Assembly: GCA_015501075.1 (NCBI GenBank) | Contig: JADNYJ010000097.1 | Span: 62,001-126,000 of the forward strand | Length of the DNA stretch: 64,000 bases | Origin: Gymnopilus junonius | Taxonomy: Eukaryota > Basidiomycota > Agaricomycetes > Agaricales > Galerinaceae | Reading direction: 5' to 3' | Shown: one piece after another, positions 12,152 to 23,924 of the stretch | Numbering within the stretch: the first letter of the stretch is position 1 | Layout of the letters: the number at the start of each line of letters is the position of its first letter | The notes under the pieces: model-generated | The model's input: the letters and a program-made list of their open reading frames with translations, nothing else | The model's database searches: none | What the model was told of the DNA's origin: nothing | Translations under genes and position numbers: made by a program

Positions 12152-15028
12152 GTTGAAAAGCGAGAGGAAGACGGAAGAGCAGGACGCCAGTATGTCGAAA
12201 GTTAAAGGATTGGCGTTATAAGACCTCAGGGTTGCCACGAGGTTGGAGGGTTTGACCGCTGTTATTAACGCGATTCCAAGATGAGTGTCGACTATCAAGC
12301 GTACAAGGCGTCAAAAGACTGCTACCTGGCTGTAGTGGACGGGACCAACAGTTTCAGACGTCCTGGTCTTGGTGAAAACCCTCGGGGTCCCCGAGATCAA
12401 GGCCTGCAGCCTTTATGTGCCAAAGGAAGAAAGGACACCTCACCTACACGAGGCGTTGGGCAGTACTTGACCAAGGACTAATTAGGCCAAAACTCCTGTC
12501 TCCCAATCATTTTTTTCACGTGATCCCTTGTAGTGGATTCTAACTTGACAACTGGCTCCGAATGACATTATCCCACTCAAGATAAACGCTAGATGCGTAG
12601 TTTTAGTTCAGAGACGTCACCACACTGATTCTACTCTTGACTCTAGATAGCCAGTGGTCGTTGCATACGCAAATTACAGCGAAGAAGACGCAATGCGATG
12701 GGAACTTTTGTATACGAGAGCTAATGTCCGGTGTCCACGCTCTGAGGCATCGTGTGCGGTACTTCTTGAAAAGGTCTGTACATCTTCAAGTGATACGCGC
12801 AGTATAGAAACGTGTGGTACTACTCCTATGCCAGAGCTTTAATTTCAAACTTCTAGAGAAGGTTCGACTGCTGAGCGCCAAAATAACGTCGCAGCTGCGC
12901 GCGATGATGAGATCCGATGAAAGGTCGGGCACCTTTTTCACCAATCAATAGCCTGTAACGGTCCTGCGTTTCCACGCCCACCAAGCTGACTAGATAATGT
13001 GTGAGGTTTTGGGGGCGGTTTACACGTGCGGTTATAGTTTTTTTCACACCGCTCTGCTTTTTTTCGTCGGCTGTTCAGACGTATTGGTCGTAAAATAAGG
13101 CTTGTTTGATATACTGCCTCTGTTGACGAGTAGAGAAAGATGACACGATGGTGCGATAGCTTTCATGGTAATTCTACATTTCGGGACAGCTGCACTGCGA
13201 CAAAACCAGAAGGCTGGTTCTCAACTGACACAAGGTGCTAGCTATCCATCAACATCGCTTCTTAACATTTGACAAACATGGTAGGTGATACACAGCAGCC
13301 AGGCAGCGTGCTTGTCAAGAGGCAGTTGATCGATCATCGATGATCTTTTCCAAGAAGCTAATGAGAACCCCGTTCCTGCTTCTTTTCGTGTCCTATAGAT
13401 GTAGCCGAATATACCGCAAATGAACTGAAAAACGTGTTCAATTTTCCAAAGCATTTGGGCCGCATCATAAAACAGTGCCTGGCTGTTTCTGTTTCCCCAC
13501 AACTGAGCATTTTCACGGATAATTAAAGACGTAATGAGGCTATGATAGTATATCACAATTGCTGTCCTCACCTTTTATGGTCATTATATATCAGCTATTG
13601 TCGGGATGCGAATTGCGTCGATATCGTAATCCCAAGTTTAGATATCGTAAATAGCTAATGTCCGCTTGACGGAATCCCCATGAAGACAAAACTGAAGAGT
13701 CGGCCTTGTCATGAGCCTGGCTGGGCCTACTCTCAGTAAATTTGGAGCTCATTTGGCGCCACAGAAATCGAAGACTGAGGCGAGTTATCACATTGCGATA
13801 TTCCAGAGGATCTTACCCACAGAGTGGTCCCTTGTATCAGTGCCTCGCGGTCTCCGAGCCACCGAACTACATGACCCACAAATGATCAAATTAGATGTGG
13901 ATAACAGCAAGACAACCCCGGATAAAACGTTTTCGCATTTGAAATTGAGCAGAAAGAGGACGCCACACGAGGCAATACTTTTGAAGAGAAATACTGTTCG
14001 TGATTTTGTTCACCGCACAATCTGGAGAGAGATACACATGATTGGCAGCGAATTTAGCCTCCTTCAGAGTGAGAAAGATGATCTCATCGATTTTTCCGAC
14101 ATTCTCTTTTGTCTGTTTGCCGTAAGTAATAAACCTCTAAGCGGGTTTGCTCGTTTCCAGTGCTTCATCGCATGGGCAGGTGGCGTATTCGCTTGTTGTG
14201 ACACATCGAGATGAGGAAAACCAGTGCAAGGTCCTTTAGAGGCTCGATGTAACGACGAAAACAGGAGATGATAAGCTTCGGCCAAGATTCGGGAGCTGAA
14301 ATTCAAACCTTGAAAGGATTATTATTTTTGATCACTGTAGATATTTATGGCCGACAAGTCTTTTCGAAAGGTAGTTTTCGAGTTCATGTGTTTTAACCTC
14401 CTGGAGACGTCTTTCTTTCCCAAAAATTGGCAGATAGAGTCTCTCAATCAAGTCAAAAGCAAGAATTTGTTTTGAGATCTTTTATCGCAGATACCCGGAG
14501 GTAAAGGCAAGAGATTCTGGAGATTTGCGTGCCGATGATCGTCCTCAGTGATAACACCAAGGAAGAATGTCAAGAAAGGCATGAGGGAGAACGTCTTCTT
14601 GGGGTACACATATTTGGGTGGAGGCATGGCTTTAAGATATATTCGGAAGGATCCAGAACTCATTGCGCCACTGAATTGCTGTCGGATATCGGTTCAAAAC
14701 TTCAAGCAAAGATGAAGGAGCATAGACTAAGTATGTCGGCAAGTACATCGAGAAGGGGAGTTCATCTTGCTATAAGATGTCTCCTTTAAGAAGGGTGCTG
14801 AAAGTTAATCAGAAAGCCAGAAATAGTGCTGCGTGCACAGAAAACACAAGCAATGCTTTACGCCAACGTTAAAAACAGAAAGAGCTGGGAGCTGTCACGG
14901 ATCATCGTAGTCACACTTGAGCATGGCCGTGATAAAATTGTCACATCCTTCCCGTTTTGGAGACCTAGCGGGCTTTGAAAAAAAGTTGTCCCCCTCATCG
15001 TCTACAACGACGACGAGACTTATCCAAG
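12152..15028. other. intergenic, mostly without recognised genes
   Basis: About 2.9 kb between the DUF6699 gene, transcribed leftwards, and NOP56, transcribed rightwards. It should contain both promoters. One open frame at 13711-14214 is listed separately as a weak candidate; other frames are short and unsupported. Confidence 0.4.
13711..14214 (+). CDS. weak candidate for a small hypothetical protein
   Basis: An ATG-initiated frame of 167 codons ending in TGA. Inside it lies a well-formed 39-nt intron candidate, GTAAGT...TTTCCAG (about 14120-14158), whose removal keeps the frame. That combination is suggestive, because a random frame would rarely hold a perfect donor and acceptor in phase. 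No domain, signal peptide or membrane segment is recognised. It may equally be chance. Confidence 0.22.
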   Translation: MSLAGPTLSKFGAHLAPQKSKTEASYHIAIFQRILPTEWSLVSVPRGLRATELHDPQMIKLDVDNSKTTPDKTFSHLKLSRKRTPHEAILLKRNTVRDFVHRTIWREIHMIGSEFSLLQSEKDDLIDFSDILFCLFAVSNKPLSGFARFQCFIAWAGGVFACCDTSR

Positions 15029-16861
15029 ATGACGGTGACTCATGTTCTCTTCGAGACGGCATCCGGATATGCTATCTTTGAGGCAAAGTTTAGCGAAGAT
15101 ATTGGCGCCAAAACTACGACAGTCCAGCAGTCATTCAAAGACCTAGCGAAATTCGGAAAAATGGTGTCGTTGATGAGTTTTGCCCCGTTCAAGAGCGCTG
15201 CTCAGGCGCTGGAGAACGCCAATGATGTATCTGAAGGTATGCTGGTTAAATTCAGTCATTGTATGCCTAGCTGACCTTCATTTTCGATGCGCAGGCATCT
15301 TGAACGATTACCTGAAAGATATTCTAGAATTGAACCTCTCAAAACCGGCAAAGAAGTCGACTGTTACCCTTGCCGTCTCGGATGGTATCCTTGGAAAGAG
15401 TATCAAGGATGCCTTGGGTTTCAACATTGACGTCTCCGAAAACTCGCAAAGCCTTATTCGCGGCATCCGTCTCCATGCCTCCAAACTCTTGAAAGGCCTG
15501 CAAGCAGACGACCTCAACAAGGCCCAACTCGGCCTTGGTCACTCCTACTCACGCTCAAAGCTCAAGTTCAACGTTAACCGAGTTGACAACATGATTATTC
15601 AAGCCATCGCCCTTCTTGACCAACTGGACAAGGACGTCAACCTGTTCTCAATGCGAATTCGAGAATGGTATGGCTATCACTTCCCCGAGCTCATCCGCCT
15701 TGTACCCGACAACCACCAATACGCTCGTGTCGCTCAATTTATCGGCGACAAGGAAACCCTCAATGAAGAAAAACTGCCCGACCTCGCAGAAATTCTAGAC
15801 AACGACACTACCCTCGCCCAAAATATCCTCGACGCTGCCCGTGGCTCCATGGGTTCAGGTCTTTCTGAAATCGACATGCTCAATATCTCTTCCTTCGCCA
15901 CCCGTGTTGTTTCCCTCTCTGAATACCGCAAGTCGCTCATGTCATATCTCTCCGAGAAGATGAACAGTGTTGCGCCCAGTTTAACCGCTTTACTCGGCGA
16001 ACGTGTGGGCGCACGCCTGATCAGTCATGCTGGTAGTTTAACGAACCTGAGCAAATACCCTGCCAGTACGGTACAGATTCTTGGTGCTGAGAAGGCACTC
16101 TTCCGAGCTTTGAAGACCAAGGGCAACACACCGAAGGTATGCTTTTTCACAGCAGATCACAACATCAACTCACTTTATATCTCCAGTATGGTCTTCTTTA
16201 CCATTCAACGTTCATTGGCCGTGCCGGTCCTAAGCACAAAGGTCGCATCTCACGGTTCTTGGCCAACAAGTGCTCAATAGCTTCTCGTATCGATTGCTAC
16301 TCAGGTACGTTTTATTATTCCAACCAAAAATTTTTAAATCATCCAATTGATCATTTCTCACAGAAAACCCATCACCCAAGTTTGGTGAAGCTCTCCGAAA
16401 TCAAGTTGAGGAGCGGCTAAACTTCTTTGAGACTGGCGCACCTCCATCCAAGAATGCCGACGCCATTCGTAAGGTCTTGGAACAGCTAAACATGGACGAG
16501 GAGGAGGATGAGGATGACATGGATGTTGACAAGCCAGCGTTTACAAAGCTGGAGGCGGAGCCCCGGAAGAAAAAGAGAAGAAGAAGAAAAGAAAGAGCGA
16601 CGCTATGGATGTGGATGGGGAGGATGACGAAGAACCTTCACCAAAGAAGGCGAAATTGTCGAAGGAGGAGAAGAAGGCTCTCAAGAAGGCTAAGAAGGAG
16701 AAAGCTAAGGCCGAAGCCGCTACCGCTCCTGAGGATGAGGTGAGTATTCCTTTCCTTCCGTTCACAGCTTTATTCTGAGTGGATGATCTTAGGCCAAGCC
16801 ATCGAAAAAAGAGAAGAAGGAAAAGAAGGAGAAAAAGGAAAAGAAGAAAAGTAAAGAGTAG
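15029..16861 (+). CDS. NOP56: nucleolar protein NOP56 (box C/D snoRNP core)
   Basis: Five exons: 15029-15236, 15295-16136, 16187-16304, 16364-16739, 16793-16861. The protein matches NOP56 rather than NOP58: N-terminus [20 protein letters not shown], the block [20 protein letters not shown], the Nop signature [32 protein letters not shown], and [23 protein letters not shown]56 joins NOP58, fibrillarin and Snu13 in the snoRNP that guides rRNA 2'-O-methylation in the nucleolus. The C-terminus is the usual Lys/Glu repeat tail ending KKKSKE. A frame change falls at the C-run 16561-16564: the conserved ~455 residues are in one frame, and the KKE tail and last exon are in the frame one base away. 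A lost C would explain it. Loss of the tail alone is usually tolerated, so a true variant is possible, but a consensus error is likelier. Confidence 0.95.
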
Positions 16862-17309
16862 TACGCTTCTGGCTACCCTTGCTTTATATCCTCTTTTCTT
16901 GTACATCTTGCTTTCGTTATCTTATATGTTAATCTTCTCAAACTTCTTTTCTCATTTTGGTGCCTTTCTTCAGGTTTCGTATGCCTTGCATCTCGCTCAC
17001 CGAGTCAGTCTTCATCGTTCTCTGCGTCACTGTGGAAGAACCCCTTGTTTAAGAAGAGTCTTCGCCTACGTCCCTAGGAAAGAAGCGATTAATTGTTTCA
17101 TGAAAGACTGTCAGAAGAATGCTTCAGACTTCCTATTCAACCGAAATAAGGGTGGAGATATTCCTTACGTTTGCATGAACCCTTCATTTTTGACAGCCCA
17201 TTGTCATGGGATTTAGATGCAGCATTGAATCTTTCGTTGTCTTCTTTTTGTCGTTCTTCGCCAAATCTCTGATGGTAGAAAAAATGCATGAGTCAATAAA
17301 CTAAGCATT
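16862..17309. other. convergent 3' region
   Basis: About 450 bases between the stop of NOP56 and the stop of the minus-strand coiled-coil gene. Pyrimidine-rich; expected to hold both 3' UTRs. Nothing else is seen. Confidence 0.5.
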
Positions 17310-17925
17310 TTAGATGGGGATGATGCCAACCAGCAATTCGGTCTCTGCCTCGTAAAGCTGGGTCCATTTTTGACGGATTCTGTCTTCGCAGGCGGCATAT
17401 TCCATCAGGAAAGTTTCGTATAGGCTTTCTCTGTGGACGAGTCATCAATTTAATGACGCATATATGCACACTAATGGACGCGTACATTTCGTTCATGGCA
17501 TCTTCAACAACCTTGGCCGAAGCCTTCAACTGGGATTACAGTCAGCACACAAGAAATCATTGAGCAGATCCTTTTTTCAAGTCCATGACTAGCCTCGTCA
17601 TTGAGCTGAGTCTCCGCATATTCAAGGATCTTCTTTTCCCTTTGCGCTTTCTTCTTTTCCAGGTTTTCTGCGAAGAGAAGGTCGAGGCAGCGCGTCATAT
17701 CGTCCAGAGCAGCAAAATACCGGAATAAAGCTTTTCAAGCATCTTTGCTATTCTGAAGTTACGTGGAATACGCGTTATATAGCATCCAACTCTCCGAAGC
17801 GCTGCATGAACCTACTCCTGCCGACTACTATCTCCGTTCGATTCTTGGGAGCCAGGGAGTTCGAATTCATCGTCGGAATCTTCAGCAGGTAAGGATTTTT
17901 GTAATATCGCGCCCCGATTGACCAT
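17310..17925 (-). CDS. small coiled-coil protein, function unknown
   Basis: Starts at ATG 17925 (MVNRGAILQKSLPAEDSDDE, an acidic N-terminus) and ends at the TAA at 17312-17310. Exons read with confidence are 17925 to about 17832, a middle exon coding FAALDDMTRCLDLLF and a charged helix (EKKKAQREKKILEYAE), 17529-17486 (LKASAKVVEDAMNE) and 17430-17310 (ESLYETFLMEYAACED). The chain is almost entirely alpha-helical with heptad-like spacing. The intron before 17529 lacks a GT donor in the right phase; a GC donor after QLNDE would keep the frame and has a CTGAC branch site. Resemblance to small kinetochore or scaffold subunits is only a shape argument, so no function is assigned. Confidence 0.6.
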
Positions 17926-18640
17926 AGTAGGAAAAAATGATGGTATTGAATGGCTAGCAGGGAAGGAACGTTCGCAGAATTTTTGGGCTCCTCTACTGGT
18001 GGACAAATTTGGTATGTGTGGCGCTATTTACCAATCACGTCCCCAGTCGATCACGGCATTGATTCGGAAAGGGTGTAATGCATGCACTGGATATCTGAAT
18101 TATTCGACAGAAGCTCAAATGGAAGCTCGAATGTCCATAATTTTCCTCCAAGACAGGAGAATATTCTGCCTATCAAATTCAGAGGCGGAGCTTGAATAGT
18201 ATCTTATCGTCTCAGTTCTCGTCCTAGTTTTAAGTGCTGATGACTACTACATAGATTATGCCGTCAGGGCTGAAGATAACACGGAGTGCTGGGCTTAAAG
18301 AATGATTCATTGAGGCATTAGTTCCTGTCAAAACTTTTGTTTGCAAGTTGTACGCTGTCATGAGGCCAGCATGCACCATCAATACATATGAAACGAAGAA
18401 ATCAGGTCCATCAAACACTCCATTTCCAAGAAGTAAGCTTTTCTTCGCAGCTAATATAACTCAATGTATGACATTGGCACGAGAGTCATGCGACTTGATG
18501 CGACGATTTCTTTATATGTAGCGAATACCGCCACGCCGTTACGTAAAGCCTCTCGGACAATGATCAGCTTTGAATCAGCTGGCATTATTGTGCCACATCG
18601 ACCAAATCGGCATCTCCATTGTTCTCAAACCACATCCACC
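17926..18640. other. divergent intergenic region
   Basis: About 700 bases between two genes pointing away from each other, so probably both promoters. An in-frame ATG at 18464 precedes the F-box-like gene but adds 59 residues that do not resemble a normal start of that family. Confidence 0.4.
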
Positions 18641-20026
18641 ATGTATCCATTTCACGGCCTTCCACAAGAACTTGTCGAGGAAATAAAGGACTGCATCGAC
18701 GCTGATTCGGACGCGTCTACTCTGTCAGCGCTCTCCCGCAGCTGCAAAGCATTCCTTCCGTGGTGCCAGAGGCGGTTATTCTCGACGATCAGCTTTCGCT
18801 GCGCCGATTATCCGAGGCAATATGTTCCTGAGCTGCACGATCCTTTGCAAGCCAAGATTGAGGCTCTGCTGGATATTTTACAATCATCTCCGCATATCGC
18901 TGGATACGTGCGGAGGCTCGAGATATCAATCACGACGCAACACAACTACTGGGTGACTGAAGAGCCTTTTATAACGATCATGGAAATCATCAACCGTTCG
19001 GGAAACTTTATCAAAGAACTCTGTCTATATGCCGTTTCCTTTCCGGAACAATTCTACGACCTTCGTGCTTTGGAACAAAAGTTTTTGCAGCCTTTCATAA
19101 ACCCTTATATCACCTCGCTCACAATCTCTGGACTTGTCAACGTACCGATCAGTTTGTTGACTGAATCAGTCAACCTCCAGGACTTCACGATTAATCATTC
19201 AGCTTTGGAACATGCTTTCTACCCCCTTCAAGGCGATGCTCAGGCTTTATATTCAGGTCCAAAAATCCGAACACTAACATTTAATCCGTCCATGGGGGTC
19301 CTAGAAACTATTTTGACGGCCAGAGACAACCCGGATATGCATGAAATAGTTGACTTTTCTCGATTGCGAGTCATTCGAACTCGGTCGTATCCGCATAACA
19401 TGCAAGCAACGAAACATATCATTCAAATTACAAAGGGTCACTTAGAAGAATTTCACATGAGGCATCACATAAATTTTAGTACGTATAATATATCTGTAAA
19501 TGATTGTACTTTACTGACTACACTGAAAGAATATTTGCCTTACAATGGGTCGATCGATTTTTCTGAAGCATCGGGTCTTCGTATCATTGATATTGACGTT
19601 GTCTTTCCTTCTTGTTCTTCTAGTCTCGGCGATCCATTAGTGGACCTCTGCAGCATCCTGAATACACTTCCAGAAGATAACTCTCTTGTGCAGTTTCAAT
19701 TGTGCGTTTACATTGGGTTTTATAGTAGGAGGGACGGCCCCGAAAGCAGCCTCAGGGTGAATTGGGAGTCACTTGATTCTGAACTGATGAGGATGTCCTC
19801 TGGAAAGCCCTTGTCCTTTCACCTTCACATGATCTATTCCTATGACGAAGAATCGGATACCTCTTCTGATGAAGGTGAGGTGGACATGGAGGCAGAGAAT
19901 AGGTACAGTGTGGTCGAGGATCTTTGCAGAACAACGTACAAAAAATTGGTACGGGACCGCTTCCCTCTCATCAACAATTCGCAGCACATAATTCTTAAGC
20001 TCTCGCAAAGTGTGGAAATAGACTGA
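18641..20026 (+). CDS. F-box-like protein
   Basis: A single exon of 461 codons. ATG 18641 lies in a good context (CCACCATG) and is followed directly by an F-box-like start: LPQELVEEI, then the helix STLSALSRSCKAFLPWCQRRLF, the pattern LP-E-hydrophobic...C-h...WLP..R..LF seen in Agaricomycete F-box-like proteins. The remainder (about 60-440) is leucine-rich without regular repeats, as usual in this expanded family, and the tail is acidic (DEESDTSSDEGEVDME). F-box proteins link targets to SCF ubiquitin ligases through Skp1; the target cannot be read. An upstream in-frame ATG at 18464 is the alternative start. Confidence 0.72.
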   Translation: MYPFHGLPQELVEEIKDCIDADSDASTLSALSRSCKAFLPWCQRRLFSTISFRCADYPRQYVPELHDPLQAKIEALLDILQSSPHIAGYVRRLEISITTQHNYWVTEEPFITIMEIINRSGNFIKELCLYAVSFPEQFYDLRALEQKFLQPFINPYITSLTISGLVNVPISLLTESVNLQDFTINHSALEHAFYPLQGDAQALYSGPKIRTLTFNPSMGVLETILTARDNPDMHEIVDFSRLRVIRTRSYPHNMQATKHIIQITKGHLEEFHMRHHINFSTYNISVNDCTLLTTLKEYLPYNGSIDFSEASGLRIIDIDVVFPSCSSSLGDPLVDLCSILNTLPEDNSLVQFQLCVYIGFYSRRDGPESSLRVNWESLDSELMRMSSGKPLSFHLHMIYSYDEESDTSSDEGEVDMEAENRYSVVEDLCRTTYKKLVRDRFPLINNSQHIILKLSQSVEID

Positions 20027-20160
20027 TTTCCGGCTTTCATTGATTGTTATTTTCCTTCTATGATTTTTATGTTGTACTTACACATCTTGTAGATATTTAA
20101 AGCAACATTTCAGTCCAGGAGAATACAGAAGCCTGCGCTACATTGTACATCGTACAAGAG

Positions 20161-21864
20161 CTACTGCAAGGTGAAAATCTTGTCAAGTAGAATTGCCCAT
20201 TCCATGACCGTGATGCCTAGTCTTAGAGCGTCCTCTTTCAGCTCTCGATCCCGCGTGCTGGGCGTTAACCTCGCCACCGCCTTAAGGTGCTCGATTCGTC
20301 TGATCCCGAGGCTCTTCAATATAGGACTGACATGTAACAAAGACGGCTCGCAACTCATCAAAATAGCCTCTAACTCCAATGTCGCCTCTGATTTGATGCT
20401 ACTTATAGTCGACCCGGATCGTGTAGGGTGGAATGACGACTTTGGCAGGTCTTTTTCAATGGGCGTAGATTCCTTGTATCTTCCACGACGGCGAGAAGTA
20501 CTCTGACGCGAACCTGATTCTCTCCGACTTGAAACTTTAACTCTGGAATTTGTTGACGCATTCTGCTCTGGCTCTGGGTCCTTTTCGCTGGTGCTAGGAG
20601 AAATTGTACCAGCTCTAGGAGTCGTTGCCTGTTTATATGGCGACTTCGACCTTTGTTGCTGCTTTTCCACCTGCGCACAAAATGAGATCAACGATTGGCA
20701 AAACAAAAAGATATACCTGAGGTATGTTCATATCTGCTTGATTTCCGGGATTCAAATATGGTGGGGAGGTAGACCCTGTATTCGACCCTAACCTATCTGC
20801 TTGAGATACCACCGAACCTTCCATTCTCCATTCAACTTTTGGATTTGCCTCGTTAGCATAAAAACCTTCCCGGGTATATTCGTCAGCGTTGATGTAGTAA
20901 ATGCTCATCTTGTCCTCGTCGTCATTAGCCTGCTCAACAGCATGCTCCCTCCAGGTCGAAATCTCGACTGTTTTTTCCGGACTATTTTCCACAATTCGTC
21001 GGTTAACTATTTCGTAGGTCTGGCCGGGTTTCGGTCCTCGATCAAGGCGTGAAGTGTCACGACGACGATTCTTGAAGAAACCACCTACAGTCTGGCGAGT
21101 TTTTGTTGCATAGCTTGTTTCGCCTTTATCCTGTCTGTGGTCAGGATACGCTGTAGAGCGATGAATATCGGATCCCGATTTCCCCATCATCCAGGCGCGT
21201 ATTTCTCTGGCCTTAACAGCGACTTTACTCTCTCGTGACTCTTCTGCTTCGTCTACCACAATGGCCTTTTCCTTCCCTTTCCATTGGCGCCGGCTCATGG
21301 ACGGATCGTCGTTTTCATCTTGTCGACTACGGAAACTATTCCGGAAGGACCTCATGGGGTCAAACCGTGGTTTTGGAGTCAATGTACGAGCAGTTGAACC
21401 ATCATTTAGCTCGGCCAGTGGAGATGTCGTTCTTATGGCGAGAGTTGGGCGCTTGTTGTTAACCGAGTCCATCTCGGTAGTTTTTGCAGATCCACCCGGT
21501 TGGAAAGAGAGAATGCCCTCTAAAGTGGGAGATATAGGTGGTGGCGGTACACGTCTTCGTACAATAGTCTTCCCTGTTCCTGACCCGTTGGGCACGAGAT
21601 AGAACTTAGCTGATTCTAGAGCCCGAAGAGCCGAAGAGAGGAGACAGGTGAAGAGTAATTAAGCGAAGTTCCTTAGTACACCATCTAGAGGATAAAAATC
21701 TCACCAGCTTGAGTATTTGCAGGTGCACTCCCAGCAACACTAGAGCCTCCGAGGTGTAAACTGGCAGATGGACGAGGCATTGGTGCGGAAATCTTGATGG
21801 GACGAGGAAGGCGCCGTTTGTTTCTCCTTGGACGAGGCAAATCGAAGTAGAAACACCCAGGCAT
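20161..21864 (-). CDS. conserved-looking protein of unknown function, 3 exons
   Basis: Exons 21864-21705, 21609-20717 and 20670-20161 join in phase to 520 residues. It begins MPGCFYFDLPRPRRNKRRL, continues with Pro/Ser/Arg-rich disordered sequence (a VRRRVPPPPISP stretch at about 75), and carries a tyrosine/acid-rich patch near 230-290 (KMSIYYINADEY). The last ~80 residues look like a compact helical domain (LELEAILMSCEPSLLHVSPI...GIRRIEHLKAVARL) with the spacing of a SAM-like or other small helical fold; that is only a guess. Both introns have standard ends (GTGAGA...CAG and GTATAT...CAG). No function is assigned. Confidence 0.7.
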
Positions 21865-22645
21865 CCGTGAAAGTTGCAACGTACATGTACTGGTTGCTTT
21901 TGAACTTCGACCTGGTAATCAGTTCCGCCCCAACACGAGGCTACATCGTGTTTTCTTGATACACGTGGCCTTCGGTCATAATTAATGATATGATAGAGGC
22001 GATGGTGTTTACGGCCACTCGGGTTCAGGTACAGTAACCATATGTTCCCATTCCTTTTCAACAGTTAGTGTTTGTACCTCAGATCGTCTTGATGGAGAAA
22101 AAGAACCTACCAAGAACTCCGCAGTTGTTTGGTCGTGTAGGCGTTAGTGCTGCTTAACGCCGGGTCGACGATTCAGAAAGGCACCAAAAATCGGAATAGG
22201 AAACTGACGAGCCCTTGCAGAAGGTCATAAAGGCAATGATTTGCGAGATTATAGCAAGCACATGCACATGGAAACCAAACCTCTTTCCCTTGATAACCAA
22301 GTTTATCGGTGGCATGTTGGTGGAATGTCATTCATTGAGTGCTAAAAATAGCTCAACTATGCAAAGACGTGATGCTGGTCATCGTCCCAAAAACAACTCA
22401 AACCACTAAATAAGTCCCGCCTGATCGAGAGCCAGTCGCGAAAAGGATTATGGCCAGCCTCCTCGCCGTTCTTCATATTCAAGAGCCTGGCTCCTCATCT
22501 TGTCGAGCACGCGCTTGTGCTTTTGTTTTCCTTGTTGATTGCTTTCTCACTGCTCAAGTCCTTCCTTTAATCACCCTCCTTTATTTATTCGACTTTCCAC
22601 TATCCGTCTTAAGGGCATCCGTCCATTCAGTACTCCGACGTTTCT
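21865..22645. other. divergent intergenic region
   Basis: About 780 bases between divergently transcribed genes; expected to hold two promoters. Short frames only. A pyrimidine-rich stretch at 22500-22620 just before the plus-strand gene is compatible with a core promoter or 5' UTR. Confidence 0.4.
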
Positions 22646-23418
22646 ATGCACATCCCGGATTTTCTTGCAAGGCGCGATGGCCTCCCTGATACGACTTCGC
22701 AAATTCAGGAGGATAGATGTCAACCTTTTCAGGGGAAGCCTTTCAAGTGGTGTGTGGCAGCAGACGCTGCTTACTTGTGTACGTCCAAATTTCCGTTGTG
22801 TTATGTCGGTGTGGGCGATTCACGAGGACTCAACTTCGATTCATCTCAGTCTTCCTAATAGCAATATTCTTTATCTTTGCCTGTTTCGCTATCATGGTCG
22901 TGCGAGGTTTGCGATCCACGACTAAGAGGTCGAACAACAAACTGTACCGCCGCCTATCGCTGCCATACCCAGTATCAGGATCATCGGAGTTCGCGCAGTA
23001 TAGCGGTTATGACTACGACACTAAAAGGAACAGTGTTAATAGTAAGCGTCCTCCTGGATCGCTTAGCTAGCATGCCCACTAATTAACGTACCAGGCTGTG
23101 CAACTCTTGTTGATCCCTACCACGTCGTCAACAAGCTGGACAAATCCTTGATCGCCCAAGATAATTCTTTCAATGGCGTCTCCATACCACAGCAAGCTCT
23201 CGACCAGAAAGCAACAGCGAAACTCGCCAGTGGATTAGGATTAGGCATCACCATCGAAGACGATTCGTCTCAGTCTGCCGATTCCCCTGAGGATCCTCCA
23301 AATGGAAACGAAAAGACAGGTATGCCGTTAATTTTTCTCCCCTTCCGTATCTCGAACTATTGTAGCTACGCCGCCTCCAGCACAGGCACATGTGCGTCAG
23401 GCATGGTGGGATTCGTGA
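22646..23418 (+). CDS. small single-pass membrane protein, 4 exons
   Basis: Exons 22646-22778, 22850-23041, 23095-23319 and 23366-23418 chain in phase to 200 residues, with canonical junctions (GTACGT...CTCAG, GTAAGC...CCAG, GTATGC...TAG). The N-terminal ~44 residues are polar with two cysteines. One strongly hydrophobic segment follows (FFLIAIFFIFACFAIMVV, about 45-62) and then a basic stretch (RGLRSTTKRSNNKLYRR), which by the positive-inside rule would be cytosolic. The rest is polar and acidic, ending in AHVRQAWWDS. The start ATG 22646 is the first in frame; an upstream exon cannot be excluded. Family and function are unknown. Confidence 0.6.
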
Positions 23419-23924
23419 AGGCGGCTATAAGTGTTACGGACGGCTCTTGGTTTATTCTGTAAATTTCTGTAATGCGCGAAGCATATCTGCAAATAGAGCA
23501 TCCTTTTTCTGATCCTTACGCACCATCGAGTGTGACAGTATGCCGCCTGCAGCACAATGAAATATGAATCATAGATGAGCGAGATAAAAAGAACTAATAA
23601 ATTACGAATTAAATGAATGAAGATGTGTAACATGTTTTCCAAAGCGAAATAAAGACCGTAAGGGTATCATCAGAAATCCAGAGCGTAGATGAAACATAGA
23701 TAATTACATGAAGCAGAAAACAGCCCCGAGAACGCAATCACATCGTGGTGAATGTCACGTACCACCTTCAAACCTCTTCCTCCTCTCCTCGAAACTCATC
23801 ACTCGTTCTTCCTCGTCATCGTTCTGTTCATTCGTCCTCTGCGTATTTACCCTAGTTGGGCTTCCGATCTTTGGCACAGGTGGTGCACTGGCAGGAGGAG
23901 TGAAGAAACCTTCAGCAACAACGC
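23419..23924. other. convergent 3' region
   Basis: About 500 bases between two converging genes; contains a run of AT-rich sequence with AATAAA-like signals near 23593-23650. No gene seen. Confidence 0.45.

Noticed and set aside
15237..16363. Possible box C/D snoRNAs in NOP56 introns, as in animals
   Set aside because: The introns are only about 50-60 bases and show no paired C and D boxes.
18464..18640. Longer N-terminus for the F-box-like gene
   Set aside because: The added 59 residues do not resemble the family, and ATG 18641 has the better context directly before the F-box-like motif.
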